From Ostrinia nubilalis (Eukaryota; Arthropoda; Insecta; Lepidoptera; Crambidae): DNA of 64,000 nucleotides. Made by a program: the position numbers and the translations under genes. The notes under the pieces were generated by a model, which did not search any database, was not told the origin of the DNA, and saw nothing but the letters and a program-made list of their open reading frames with translations. Of this stretch, positions 52,936 to 64,000 are shown one piece after another; position 1 is the first letter of the stretch; each line of letters begins with the position of its first letter. Location of the stretch: the NCBI RefSeq assembly GCF_963855985.1, contig NC_087097.1, forward strand, positions 5,427,001-5,491,000, written 5' to 3'.

Positions 52936-53407
52936 TACACATCAGCGTCGTTACTGAACCAGTTATGATGAACTTTCATATAAAACTAGTGAAGTGAGAT
53001 AATAAACTTAGGTCACAGTTGTAGAAAAAGCATGGCACTAACTTCACTAAATATGTAGTGATGATTCTGAACTGTACTGCGCCATTCTATACAAATTCAA
53101 ATATAAGTTGTCGAGCGAGCTTTACATGAGCTATCAAAACTTTTAACAAACTAACTGTAGCGGGCCACCACACATGTAAAGCTCACTCGCCTTCGTGAAT
53201 TGCAACAACTATTGGAATATAGGCTTCTTCAATGAAAATCAGTTCTTGAAATAACAAAAAACTTGTTTTATTTACTTCGATATACCTACATGACACGCAA
53301 GAAGACGAATTGGAATAAAAAAAAATGGCCGTCAATGTTGCCATAACAAACATAAACCATAAAGTTAAATTTTCTTACTTTTTTATATTCAACACTCCCA
53401 CTAAAAT

Positions 53408-54469
53408 TTAACTCCTCCAAACTAATATAAAAAAAAAAAAATATTCAACTCTATCTAAAATCTGCTCTCTGAGATATGCAAAAGTTTGAGTGGGCAGCGC
53501 TTTAGTCAAAATGTCTGCTAATTGACAATTGCTTGGAACATAATTAATTTTAACTAAACCCAGTTCAACTTTTTCCCTTATAAAGTAAAAGTAATACTTA
53601 ACATCTATATGTTTCGTACGCTTGTGGTAAACAGGGTTATTAATTAATTTGATTGCACTCTGATTATCCACATTTAATGTGATACAGTCATAACTTTCGC
53701 CCAAATCTGACAATAGCTGCTGCAACCACAATATCTCTTTAGCACACTCACTGGCAGCTACCAACTCAGCCTCTGTAGTGGAAAGAGCAATGGTCTTCTG
53801 TTTCTGTCTGGACCATGTAATGGGTCCTCCATTCATCATAAACAAATATCCCGTAGTGGATTTACGTGTATCAATATCATTTGCAATATCTGAATCTGAA
53901 TACCCAACAAGACCTTTGCTTTCTCCATTATATTTTATACACAAATTTTTAGTTCTAATTAAATATCTAATTACACGTTTAACAGCATTTACATGTTGTG
54001 GACTTGGGTTGTTTACATATCTGCTTAATACATTGACAGAAAATGAAATATCTGGCCCTGAGACAGAACTCAGAAACAGTAAGCAACCTATAGCCTCTCT
54101 ATAAGGAAAGTCAACAACAGTTTCATCCAAATTCTTTGAAATAATAACATTGATATCTGCTGGAGTGCTGGCAGGATTTGCATTAATCATACAAAATTTC
54201 TCAATAATCTGATTAATATAATTTTCCTGATGAATGTACATACTGTTATTCATACACTCTATTTGCATGCCCACAAAATACTTGAACTTTAACTCTTTGA
54301 TTTTAAAAGCTTGTTTTAAATATTCTAAAATCTCTTTTATAAGTTTTTTATTTGAAGATATTACAAGGGCATCATCGACATAAATTATTAAGAATACTTT
54401 AGTCTCATAAAAAATTCCTATGTAAATACAATTATCAGCTTGAGATTGAACAAAACCATATTTAAGCAA
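53408..54469 (-). pseudogene. copia reverse transcriptase C-terminus and RNase H
   Basis: 353 open codons with catalytic YVDD near residue 31 (LIIYVDDALVIS), then RNase H (GYSDSDIANDIDTRKSTTGY, ALSTTEAELVAASEC) and the terminal ADILTKALP motif. It is joined out of frame to the upstream part by one extra T in a T7 run at about 54467-54473. Confidence 0.9.
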
Positions 54470-56054
54470 AAAAATCTGTAAATTTTTTGTTCCAGCATCT
54501 AGATGCTTGTTTTAAGCCATACAGCGATTTATTTAATTTTAACACAAAATCACCCTTAATTGATAAGCCCTCAGGTATATCTATAAAAATATCCTCTTCA
54601 AGATACCCGTTTAAAAATGCAGTCTTTACATCAAATTGTTGAATTTCTAAGTTATGCTTTGCAGCAATAGAAAGCATAATTCTTATTGAATCGTAACGGG
54701 TTGTTGGAGAGAATATTTCCTGATAGTCAACATCCTTAATCTGATTAAAACCTCGTGCACATAAACAAGCCTTATAGCGTACAATTTCATTATTCTCATT
54801 CCTCTTTACAGTAAAAACCCACTTTGTAGTAAGGGTTCGTTGACCAGACCTTTTGACCGCAGTCCAGGTATTGTTTTCTTTATGTGCAGACAATTCTTCT
54901 TTTATAGCCTTAGACCATTCATCTTTTTGTGGACTATTCAGTGCCTCTTCATAGGTCTGAGGCAATGAAAGCTCTACGAGATTTGCTTCATAGTTTCTAT
55001 TGATTCGTGGTCTTAAATTTATTGTGCGTATTGTTGAGTCTTCTAATTCTTGAGATGGTTCATAGTCCGGGTCATCACTGTTATCAGCGGTACAACTCAA
55101 CATGCTGTCTTCACTCTCCGCTGACGGGCTGTCAACTAGAGTATCATTCCCATTAGATTCCTGTGTTTCACACTCATTTTCATTTGAAACTTCATCATCA
55201 ACAATACTTATTTGAGCAATATTTTTCCTAGTGCTTGGCACATGATGTTCGTCAAACATAACATTTCTTGAGATTGTTATTTTCTTTGTATCTATGTCAT
55301 ACATTCTGTAGTTCATGTTGTCATAACCAACAAGTATCATCTTTCTGCTCTTCTTCTCCAACTTCGTTCTCATTTGATCTGGAACATGAACATATCCGAT
55401 ACTGCCAAACACCTTAACATGTCCTAATTGAGGTTTGATCCCGTTCCACAGTTCAAAAGCTGTTGTATTTGGAGTCTGGCTGGAGGACGTTTTATTCAAT
55501 ATGTATGTCGCACATTGTACAGCTTCTGCCCACAGCTCCAATGGGACATCTCGCGCATACAGCATTGAACGTGCACTCTCTACTATGGTACGATTTTCCC
55601 GTTCTACTCGACCATTTTGTTCGGGTGTATATGGTGCAGTACGCTCATGAACTATACCCTCTCGCTCCAGATACTCCCTAAAAACTTGATTTACATACTC
55701 TGTTCCATTGTCAGTATGTAGTATACGGACATTGTGCATGAATTTATTTTTGATCATAGCATTGTACTTCTTGAAGGCTTCCATTACAACACTTTTGTGT
55801 TTAATAAAATATACATGCCTGTAACTTGTTGCAGCGTCTTTGAAAAGTAAGAAATATCTCATACCTTGAATAGATGCGATGCTCATAGGTCCACAGACGT
55901 CGCTATAAACTAAGTCACCTGGCTGTAGTTCTCCTCGCTCAGATTTGTGAAATGGGAACTTGCATTGCTTCCCATATGCACAAGCTTCACAGACAAAATT
56001 GCCTTGTCCATTATCAATAATTTCCAGTCCCTGCACAACACTATTTGCACTCAT
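54462..56054 (-). pseudogene. copia integrase and RT N-terminal half
   Basis: 530 open codons. Integrase: zinc-region end (CEACAYGKQ), first Asp in YSDVCGPM, second in LHTDNGTEYV, Glu in PEQNGRVERENRT. RT start: TTKWVFTVKRNE, KACLCARGFNQ, FDVKTAFLNGYLEE. The upstream break at about 56085-56089 is a 4-base tandem duplication (GTTA). Confidence 0.9.
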
Positions 56055-56073
56055 GTTTTTAATTTGTTTTAGA

Positions 56074-56982
56074 TTAATATGTCCTAACTAACCTTTCATG
56101 CCACATTTTCATATCACTTTGATTATTTTGAACTAAGTTACATGTATCAGGAACCACTGTTTTAATGTTCAACTCATATAAATTGTTTTCTCTAATAATT
56201 GCACTCATCACTACTTTGTTGTTTTTATAAATCAGGGCACTTGTGTCTTTCTTTACAATAGAATAGGATTTTCGTATTATCACACCTTCAGAGAATAAGT
56301 TTCTTCTCAAACTTGGAACATACAACACGTCATTCAGTTCACTGATCTCCCACTGTCCATTGACATATCTTTGTATCATCACTTTTCCAATACCAGATAC
56401 TTCCACGGATTGTTTATTTCCAAGTGCCAATGATTTCTGCTTACATTCAGTTAGTTCCAGAAAGAAATCCTTTCTATATGTCATGTGGGCAGAGGCACCA
56501 CTATCTAAAATCCAGGTATTCTCTTCAGCATTGCATGAATTACTCTCCACATAAAATGATAACATATCTGCACCTTCTTGCTGAGGTTTTCTATTCTTGG
56601 ATTTTTTAGGAGCACGACATTCGCTAGCAAAATGCCCCCGCTTGCCACAATTATAGCATTCAAATCTATGTTTATTTGCTGTATTATTCTGAGTTGTATT
56701 GCTCTCACTCGCTACTGGTTTATTTTGTTTGGGCTTTGCTTTCCACCCCTTATTGGCAACAAGGAGGGCTGTTTCTTGTTCCTCTTCACCTGCTAAGCTC
56801 GCCTCTTCGTCCAATAAACGTGCAGTTAGATTAACAACAGTTTGTTGTTTCGGGTCCAACGACATCCAAGCTTGTCGCAGTGCTCTATATTTGGAGGGCA
56901 AAGTTCCCAAAATTTTTGTGATGATTGCCATGTCACTGATGGATTCACCGCTTTCTTTTAGTTGTTTAGCTAAGGTTTCCAC
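56074..56982 (-). pseudogene. copia Gag C-terminus and protease
   Basis: 302 open codons: Gag part with ILGTLPSKYRALRQAW, one CCHC knuckle (CYNCGKRGHFASEC), then protease with ILDSGASAHMT. Frame differs from the Gag N-terminus by one base near 56985-57005. Confidence 0.88.
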
Positions 56983-57338
56983 TTTTGATATGTGTACTGG
57001 TAAAATTTCTCATGTATTAACATTTTGCACAGTTCACTCTTTTGTTCATATATGGATTCTAACTTAGACATAATTTCTAATGCAGTTTCGCAATTTTCTA
57101 TAAGTGTAATCTGTTTGAAGTCCATTGAGGAAGTTATAATGAACATTGCCATGCCATCGCTTTTCATCCACTCTGTACAGTCTCCATGTGGTTTTGGTTT
57201 CGAGATATCTATTCCTTTAGCCTTCAAAGCGCACTTTATTTGAAATTTCCATTGGCGAAAGTTGTTTCCATCAAACTTTTCAAAATTCGTTGCCCGCATG
57301 GAATCCATTTTGAGGTTATTTTGCCAAAGATTTCTCAC
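56970..57338 (-). pseudogene. copia Gag N-terminus
   Basis: 122 open codons: FDGNNFRQWKFQIKCALKAK and LWQNN are the usual start region of copia-type Gag, followed by IYEQKSELCKMLIHEKF. The functional Met is probably the one before DSMRATNF. It ends at the frameshift into the next block. Confidence 0.85.
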
Positions 57339-57395
57339 ACACGATTCTAACTTTTTCTTTGCTTATTTCGTCTGTACTTCTATTTCCAGAATCTC

Positions 57396-57409
57396 CTGGG
57401 CCCATAACC
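57396..57409 (-). other. copia primer binding site
   Basis: On the plus strand CTGGGCCCATAACC, identical to the anticodon-loop region of insect initiator tRNA-Met, next to the 5' LTR. It implies priming from an internally cut (half) tRNA, as known for Drosophila copia. Confidence 0.8.
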
Positions 57410-57589
57410 TATTGGAATATAGGCTTCTTCAATGAAAATCAGTTCTTGAAATAACAAAAAACTTGTTTTATTTACTTCGATATACATGACACGCAAGAAG
57501 ACGAATTAGAATAAAAAAAATGGCCGTCAATGTTGCCATAACAAACATAAACCATAAAGTTAAATTTTCTTACTTTTTTATATTTAACA

Positions 57590-58800
57590 AAAACTATACT
57601 TTTATTACCTAGCTTAATAAAAATGGGATGTGGTTATTAATACGATCCTTATAAGTGTTTCTTGTTAAGTGGTAAATCGTTATCCGACAGTTTTGGATGA
57701 CAATAAAGTTTGTCATGTTGCGACATTGTTATAATAATTTAATACATAGTACCTAATTGAGAAGCGTTAACCTTTTCACCGCCACGGTATTCTAAAAGAC
57801 AAACGTTTCCGTGCCCTTCACGCCACGTCTTTAAGACGTCTAATCACAACATTATTAATAAACAATTTGAAAAATCGAACTGCCTAAGAGCGAAGCGACT
57901 CTAACGCTAAGAAATTTTAATATCTTTAACCCCTCAAGCGATCTGCTGCGGGAAGGCGCTAATGCGTGAAGTGCCCGTGACCTCCCCCCCCCCTTTCCCG
58001 CGGGAATAAAAAAAAAATACCTATGTGCATTTTCCCTAAAATAGCTTATCATTATTACCGTTACATACTATCGAGTCACATTTTTGGAATCTGGATAAAA
58101 TTACCCGTCTTGTGGTGTAACTTTTAAGGCTAACAAATATATGTATATTTTAGGTACAAAACTTACTTGAAAAAAAAAGGTTCCTCATTTTTGTCACTTT
58201 TTGTGATTGCACTTGATTCACCTTCAAAATTAAAAGCAATGTTATTATATTAACACTTATTTCCAAAGTTAATCACATTATACACGTTTTTTATAAAGAA
58301 AAACACACTTCCAAAGCATCTAAACGATAAAAAACATCCATCTTTATCACTACCCAGACGGGCGCCGCGGAGCGCGTCATCTTCAAACACAGACTGAGAA
58401 AAATTTTGTTTGAAAAGCAACCATAGTGCCTAGAAAATATAGCTATCACATTCATACTTAAGCATTATTACTTTCGTGCGAAAGAAACAGAACTATATTC
58501 TTTAAATGACAGGGTCCCGAACTTGGACAAGTGATTTGCGGCGGGAGCCGCCGCAGATCACTTTAGAGCTTCGTGATTTACGTCTCCCCCCGCCGAAGAT
58601 CGCTTGAGAGGAATCAAAACAGTTCTTTAATAAAAATACATAAACAATTCCATTGTTTTATTTTGTGCGTATTGTGCGTGCGTACGATTATGTAAAACCC
58701 TAAACTTAAGCCTTTGTTTATTTTCAAAACAGCAAAATTACAATAACCAAAATTGCTTGGCGATAGAAGACACACCGCTTTTGATATGGGTTAGCGGTTC
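57590..58800. other. intergenic, no gene seen
   Basis: AT-rich, with GC-rich islets at 57780-58000 and 58505-58615. A near-perfect hairpin (58531-58544 with 58548-58561, one mismatch, 3-base loop) contains GCGGCGG. No convincing coding. Confidence 0.5.
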
Positions 58801-58804
58801 AAAG

Positions 58805-59160
58805 TCAAAGCCAAAGTCAAAATTTCTTTATTTGTATAGACTACTAGCGGCCGCTTGCGACTTTCGTACGCGTGGATCCCGTTTTACCCCCTTAGGGTGG
58901 AGTTTCGTAAAATCCTTTCTTAGCGGATGTCTACCTACGTCATAACATCTACCTGCATGCCAAATTTCAGCCCGATCCGCCCATGGTTTGGGCTGTGCGT
59001 TGATAGTCACCTTTGAGTTATATAATATTTAGATGAAAGATTAATAGTACTTACAAATCGTCAATTATGTTGCTCTTAAGGAGCATCTACATGTCTCATA
59101 ATCTTTTTACCCTACCAGTACCAGCGCTTCGAGACCAACATTTGGCAAGTGCTGAGATGG
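58805..59160 (-). mobile_element. LINE 3' end split by a Helitron
   Basis: Plus-strand AAAGTCAAAGCCAAAGTCAA (complement of a TTTGAC-type tail) and TTTCTTTATTTGTATAGACTA lie left of the Helitron; TTAATAGTACTTACAAATCG and CCAACATTTGGCAAGTGCTG lie right of it. The uninterrupted arrangement is seen at 3130-3280. So this is a minus-strand LINE 3' terminus with a microsatellite tail. Confidence 0.7.
58844..59033 (-). mobile_element. non-autonomous Helitron, minus strand
   Basis: On the minus strand it starts TCTAAATATTATATAACTC and ends GCAAGCGGCCGCTAG, 190 bases, with host A before and T after. Nested in the LINE 3' end. The interior CCAAATTTCAGCCCGATCCG word (plus strand) is shared by a common lepidopteran Helitron family. 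Confidence 0.8.
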
Positions 59161-59582
59161 CGATTAATGGTGACGACCTGATGCATTACGCTCTCCTTTC
59201 AATGTCATAATCTGGGACGCTTTAGTGTTGTTCAACTATACTTTCGACTTTTGACAACATGTCAGAAATCGACGACTCACGTCGGTGGGTCGTCGGGTTT
59301 GGTGTGTAGACTACATTACTCTTATAGGTCTCTAATAATGTGTGGGAATGAATTAAAATGACACTGACACCCGTATTTACGAACAATACTTGCTTAAGTG
59401 AAGCAGCAAATCGAACGCACAACGTTGAATAGAGAATAGATATGTTTTAAAAAAAACTGCATTTACACGTTATAAAGGTTCAAAGGGAAAACTTAATGCA
59501 CATGGAATCCTGATCCAGTCTACCTTTAGGTCATACGAAGAGTAGAGTCGAAAGAACCGACATGAAAGTTTATGTACTAATA

Positions 59583-59940
59583 CTAGCGGCCGCCCGCGTC
59601 TTCGTACGCTTGGATCCCGTTTTACCCCCTTCATCTATCTTACGCGGTTAAGATTTTTTCATACAAATGTTTTTTCCCGCAAACTCCCGTTCCCGTGGGA
59701 ATTTTGCAATATCCTGTTGTTACTAAGCTTTAAGTTTACGAAGGTACGTACATGCCAAATTTCAAGCGGCTAACTTAAGCGGTTTAGATTTTTCATACAA
59801 AAGGATTTTCCCGCTAATTCCCGTTCCCGTGGGAATTCCTAAGTATACTATAACCTGCCCAGGAGTATAAAGAATAATTGTATCAAGTTTCGTTAAAATC
59901 CGTCGAGTAGTTTCTGTTTCTATAAGGATCATACAGACTA
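59583..59940 (-). mobile_element. non-autonomous Helitron, minus strand, second copy
   Basis: Minus-strand 3' end GACGCGGGCGGCCGCTAG at 59583 followed by T. The 5' end is at about 59932-59940 (TCCTTATAGAAAC or TCTGTATGATCC; not resolved). The interior has a duplicated CCCGTTCCCGTGGGAATT block at about 59685-59703 and 59820-59838. Confidence 0.7.
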
Positions 59941-60347
59941 TCACTAATCACCCCGTGATAGTTATGTTGAAAATATATTTCATGTACAGAATTGACCTCT
60001 CTACAGATTTATTATAGATAGAAAAGCACCTAACCAAAAGTTGAGGAAAAATAACTTGAAATTGTTTTTACAACAACGACGGTTAAAATTGCAAGCTGGT
60101 TTCGTGGAGCTCATTACTAATCTGAAAAATTCCTAGAATTTTTAAGACACAAATTAACATAATTATAAGCATCTATTAAAAAGTGACCCATATTTAATTT
60201 TGAGGCCACGGCCTGGACGTTTTAACACTAAATTGCGAAAAATTTAACGCAAGGTGCTTTGTAAAGCTAATGAATAAAGGCGTAAAAAGAAATGGGTCAA
60301 AAATATTTCTGTCATTTTCCTTATTCAGGTAATGTCTTTATCAATAT
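59941..60347. other. intergenic, nothing recognised
   Basis: AT-rich, no coding or structured repeat seen. Confidence 0.5.
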
Positions 60348-60557
60348 ACTTACGAGCAAAAGTATGGAATCACCCCGTTGTGTTTGGTTCCAAACCATCT
60401 TAAGAACTGAATGACTATGTATGTATCTATACTATTGATTATATACTATCAATTTAAAGTATAAAATATTACCTTTAAAATGGTACAATTATTATTTATC
60501 TTCTATTAGTCATTTAGTTCATTCCAAACTTCCATACTTTTGTTCGCGAGTGTAAGT
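60348..60557. mobile_element. Tc1/mariner-type MITE
   Basis: Inverted ends: ACTTACGAGCAAAAGTATGG on the left and its near-complement CATACTTTTGTTCGCGAGTG on the right; the inner arms GAATGACTA/TAGTCATTTAGTTC also pair. 210 bases, TA-rich target, non-coding. It lies 340 bases upstream of the cuticle gene 3 TATA box. Confidence 0.75.
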
Positions 60558-60894
60558 ACTATTCAAAAGTGTTATTTGCCCCAATGTTATTAACTTGACT
60601 TTGAGGATAATTTTTCAACAAAATCCAATTCAACGAAACTAGTTTTAGATTTGTACTGAATAAAGTTAAATCAAAACGAAAATTTACAAAATGGTGAATT
60701 TTCTTTCGTTGAATGGATCGTTTCCAGTTAAAACAGTGTTAATATTAACTAATTAAATGACAATCAAAAAGCTGGTGGCGGATGTGCCTTAGAAAAATGC
60801 CTTCGACGCGTTCACCTTGTGTATAACAAATCATATAGAATATCAGATTGTTGCAAAATAATGTTAATGCCGATAACGCTCGGACCATCTCGGG

Positions 60895-60930
60895 TATATA
60901 ACGAGGCTCGCTTACTCTATGGGCACAGTC
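60895..60930 (+). promoter_or_regulatory. core promoter of cuticle gene 3
   Basis: TATATA at 60895-60900 and a CACAGTCGC start-like sequence about 26-30 bases downstream. It does not share the upstream block found in genes 1 and 2, so it is a more distant paralogue. Confidence 0.65.
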
Positions 60931-60955
60931 GCAAGTTGATCTTACCTCTGACATC

Positions 60956-63667
60956 ATGGTGAGTTAACCATGTGAACTCATAAACTGTGAAGTTAACGTG
61001 AAAATATAATCTGGCAATCTTGAGAACCAATTAGTAACATTGACACCGAGCGGTGTAATTTCCAAGTGACTTGAATCAACTTTGATTACAATTAAACTGG
61101 AATTATTCAATAATCAAGAATAGTTCATTTTTATAATTAATTTAATATGATTGCCGAATTATATTAGCGCCGACTGTAGATCATCTTATTCAACTTAATC
61201 ACATAATTACTGATCGTTTGTTTTATTTTGGGATCATTTCGTGCTCGTTTAAATTATCTGTTCTGAATTTTATTAGTTTACTTTTTAGTCAAATCACTCG
61301 TCTAGTCAATTAGTTGTTAAACAAATGTTACAGAGTGATTTCATGTAACACACTTTTGGCTAATTCATAAATTTTGTTTTAGCAAAAAATCACCCATCAA
61401 AGCTTGACCGATCATTTCCTATTTCACACACCGCTTTCATTCGGGAGTCAGAAGAGTGTAGCAGCAAAGTTTTTATAATGTGAATGAAGTCAGGCATCCG
61501 CTGTCATTATAGTATGAAATTATCGGCAGTGCGTATGTGCGCTGCTAAAGTCGCCTAAATGTGAAAGTTAAACACTTACGATCGACTTGGAACTCCTCCT
61601 ATGTTCCTCTGATTAATTTCGTTGCGGGTCCAATGACAGTTAAACTTTCTCCCGGGACAAACTTGACCTTCACTGGTTGGGTTTTTATTGGCGGTCAAGC
61701 TGTAGATCCTGGCTACACAGGAGTTGCAGCGAGAGTCTCTTACCGAGAGGTGGGAATAGTCCCGTTACGATCGCATCTCGCTCTTCCAAACTGACAAGCT
61801 GATCGTTTCCCGCAGAAATCCTTCGTAGCCGTTCTCGCCCTCGTGGCTCTCGCCGCCGCCGACGTGTCGCACCTGCAAAACCCTGAGGCCGGCGCCCAGA
61901 TCGTCAAGCAAGAGGCCGATGTCGGCCCCGAGAGCTTCGCGTACAACTACGAAACCAGCAACGGCATCGTCGGTCAGGAGAGTGGAGCCCTGAAGAACGT
62001 TGGCCGCGTAAGTGATGCTACCTTCTATTCTATGGCCTACTAGACAAGAATGCGCACCATCGTAATGTCTTTACGAGACTCTTTATCGATTCAAACGAAA
62101 AGACCGTATGTTTGTCCTAAAATCATCGATAAGATTATAAGCGCGGATCTTAGGCCACACCGAACTACCTAACCTAATGGGTCAAAATAGTATACATGAC
62201 TGTTTGTGTAAAAAAAGTATTTGAGTTGTTGTTACATAGTATACATAGCTTTAATCTAAAAGGCGCTGGAATATGTCCAGTGACTTTTTTTTTTACTATG
62301 CCCGGTGATTCAATTGACCCGATTTTTTGTCTACACTAATATCATAAAGAGGAAAACTTTGTTTGTTTGTTCGGTTGTAATGAATAGGCTCAAAAACTTC
62401 TGGACCGTTTTTAATAATTCTTTCACCATTCGAAAGCTACATTATCGAGTAACATAGGCTATTCCGTAAAATATGTAGATAATGTAGTCCACGCGAGCGG
62501 AAAGCTAGTCTTGATTTAAAATATAAAAACTCCTATAACCGTCTGTTGTAAAAATTAACAATCGGAATACAAGTACTCAATAGCAAAGTAGAATCGAAAT
62601 AAAAAATAGTCTCCTTTCAAAAGAGTCAGTAAAAAATTGAACCGACATAGCACGTGGTTTGCAAATCGATTCTCCTATTCGAGATAGAATTACTTAATTA
62701 ACAGGGTGATCACGAAGGCGTAGTTCAATTGATATTCAAGAGATGTCCAATGAATGACATACTCGTTGCTATTGAAATTGCAAATTTTGAATTCGCATGG
62801 TCATAATCATAACATGCAAATCAAATGTTCATATTAAAATAAAAGCTTTTAGGATTCCTATATGAGGTTCGTCTTACAAGTCAAGGCGATCTGCCGGTAG
62901 ACATATTTGATTGCAGATTACAGAGTGATCAAATTATACTAATTGATTGGCGTTTTATTATTAATATTAAGTTTTATCGAAAAACGTTATCTCTTCATTT
63001 AGATTATAATTTAAGAATCACGATTTTTATTTTTTAGAATTCCGTTAAGAAATTCAAAAGTTACCAACTGAGTAAAGTGTAATAGAGCTTTAATTTTTTT
63101 TATGCAGAACAAGGCAGGTATTTAATTTTGATCGCAATCGCAATAATTGTTACATTAATCATACCTTATTTGAATTTATCATCCAAATTGTGAGAGAATT
63201 AACATTTAAGTTTGCTCTATCATCTTCTTAATACAACATTGAATAAATTATTTTAAAATGTTCAGCCTGTATATTCGACGGTAATAAATTAACGAGACGA
63301 GTCGAAGGCCGCAGCCGAGTGACATTTAACTAGATGAACTTACGACTAAAACGTTTGAATTCATATTACCTGATGCTCGGAGGTCAACATTTACTTAAAC
63401 CACTGCTTAGCGTTTTGTCGTATAAATAGATCGTATGTAACATCAAACTTGAGCTAGCGAGTATTGAGTCGTTTAAAATGTGTTGCGTAAGCTACTTATC
63501 TTGTACAGTCAGCGATACTTAGCTGTGCAGGAAAGTATATTTAATTTTTTTTGTTCTTCTAGGAGGACGAGGCTATCTCAGTCCAGGGAGCCAACAAGTA
63601 CACTGCCCCCGGTGGTGAGGTTATTGCTCTGACCTACACAGCTGACGAGAACGGATACCAGCCCCAG
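60956..63667 (+). CDS. RR-1 cuticle protein (gene 3), 3' end beyond window
   Basis: Coding exons 60956-60958 (ATG followed by a GTGAGT donor), 61816-62007 and 63563-63667; the last exon must lie beyond 64000, since none with a closing HLP-type sequence is seen. 100 residues visible. Signal peptide residues 1-16 (KSFVAVLALVALAAA after Met), then DVSHLQ. RR region: ESFAYNYETSNGIVGQESG in exon 2 and GANKYTAPGGEVIALTYTA, ENGYQPQ in exon 3. Exon sizes (3, 192, 105) are identical to genes 1 and 2, but the sequence is much more diverged. Chitin-binding structural protein of cuticle. Introns 1 and 2 carry a dispersed repeat and a Helitron. Confidence 0.92.
61440..61560. repeat. dispersed repeat in intron 1 of gene 3
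   Basis: Shares AGGCATCCGCTGTCA, TATGAAATTATCGGCAG and TGCTAAAGTCGCCTAAATGT with 36268-36420 and 51868-51985. A second patch (61640-61700, CTCCCGGGACAAACTTGACC) resembles the complement of 27545-27565 and a stretch near 37790. Unclassified. Confidence 0.55.
62330..62508 (+). mobile_element. non-autonomous Helitron in intron 2 of gene 3
   Basis: 179 bases from TCTACACTAATATCATAAAG to GCGAGCGGAAAGCTAG; same family as 31623-31841 with an internal deletion of about 40 bases. Confidence 0.88.
62509..63562 (+). other. rest of intron 2, cuticle gene 3
   Basis: AT-rich, no coding sequence or recognised element other than the Helitron just upstream. Ends with a TTCTAG acceptor at 63557-63562. Confidence 0.6.
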
Positions 63668-63695
63668 GTAAGGGTTCCTTACATTATGGTCTTTA

Positions 63696-63845
63696 TCTAC
63701 ACTGATATTATAAAGAGGAAAGATTTTATTGTTTTAATAATCAAATCTCCCGAAACAACTGGACCGATTTGAAAAATTATTTTAGCATTAGAATTCTACA
63801 TTATTTCTGATGAGCAGGCGGTACAAAGTTCGCCGGATCAGCTAG
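63696..63845 (+). mobile_element. non-autonomous Helitron in intron 3 of gene 3
   Basis: 150 bases, A/TCTACACTGATATTATAAAG start, GATCAGCTAG/T end; starts only 29 bases after the exon 3 donor. Diverged and shortened member of the same family. Confidence 0.82.
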
Positions 63846-64000
63846 TTTTATTATAATCGCATCAAATCGTCTCTATGTTGAGTGAGATTGTTCAGATGCC
63901 GATATACTGCTGGTTTTAGAAGGATGTAAATGACTAGGAATCTCCTTTACTGTCTTTTATTTTATTTAGCCTCGTGAAGTCAGTCTTTTTTATACCGTTA

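Larger units (their letters stand above)
53213..57589 (-). mobile_element. copia-family LTR retrotransposon, frameshifted
   Basis: Minus orientation, LTRs 53213-53394 (182 bases) and 57413-57589 (177 bases) with several differences including a 4-base indel. Polypurine tract AGTGGGAG lies beside the 3' LTR. The primer site (57396-57409, minus strand GGTTATGGGCCCAG) matches the anticodon region of initiator tRNA-Met. Target repeat ACTAT lies left of the element and again, offset by three bases, on the right. Pol order is integrase before RT, as in copia. At least three frame breaks. Confidence 0.93.

Noticed and set aside
61561..61794. 77-residue open frame upstream of exon 2 of cuticle gene 3
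   Set aside because: It lies in intron 1, overlaps dispersed-repeat DNA and shows no signal or domain.

Overview
This 64 kb window is eukaryotic and almost certainly lepidopteran (moth or butterfly). It is AT-rich and carries intron-containing larval-type cuticle protein genes of the Rebers-Riddiford RR-1 class. Its transposable elements fit Lepidoptera: short Helitrons starting TCTACACTAATATTATAAAG and ending CTAG, tRNA-headed SINEs, RTE-, R1- and CR1-like LINE remnants, and BEL, gypsy, copia and DIRS retroelements. I cannot name the species.

Host genes. Three cuticle protein genes lie on the plus strand: gene 1 (1024-4464), gene 2 (16788-18766) and gene 3 (60956 to beyond 63667, cut by the window end). 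All three share an unusual architecture: exon 1 codes only the ATG, then come a 64-codon exon with signal peptide and first half of the RR domain, and a 35-codon exon with the chitin-binding core. Genes 1 and 2 end in an Ala-rich last exon. They are close paralogues that also share a block of proximal promoter. Two paralogous genes for a small secreted six-cysteine peptide of unknown function lie at 32287-32511 and 48250-48456, inside a large segmental duplication.

Layout. 1-9928: cuticle gene 1, then MITEs, an R1 LINE fragment and foldback repeats. 9929-16107: a full-length BEL element (minus) with identical LTRs and an open 1750-codon reading frame. 16108-18800: cuticle gene 2. 18800-20900: LINE, SINE and MITE debris. 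20905-27560: a segment that is the inverted duplicate of 37790-47385; it carries a SINE, a decayed DIRS-like tyrosine-recombinase retroelement and a Helitron. 27560-31380: no gene recognised except a mariner transposase remnant. 31380-37800 and 46750-52935: direct duplicates carrying the peptide genes. 38311-45841: a gypsy element (minus) with near-identical LTRs but several frameshifts. 53213-57589: a copia element (minus), frameshifted. 57590-60900: Helitrons, a LINE 3' end and a MITE. 60890-64000: cuticle gene 3.

The segmental duplicates make the window unusually informative. Several insertions (SINE, DIRS, three Helitron or LINE events, gypsy, MITEs) have an empty site in the partner copy, so their ends and target duplications can be read directly. 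The most interesting points are the six-cysteine peptide pair, one of which now stops inside an inserted foldback element; a hairpin-forming minisatellite with a compensatory change in the gypsy element; an SR-dipeptide repeat in its Gag; and a probable spliced intron in the DIRS gag-like gene.
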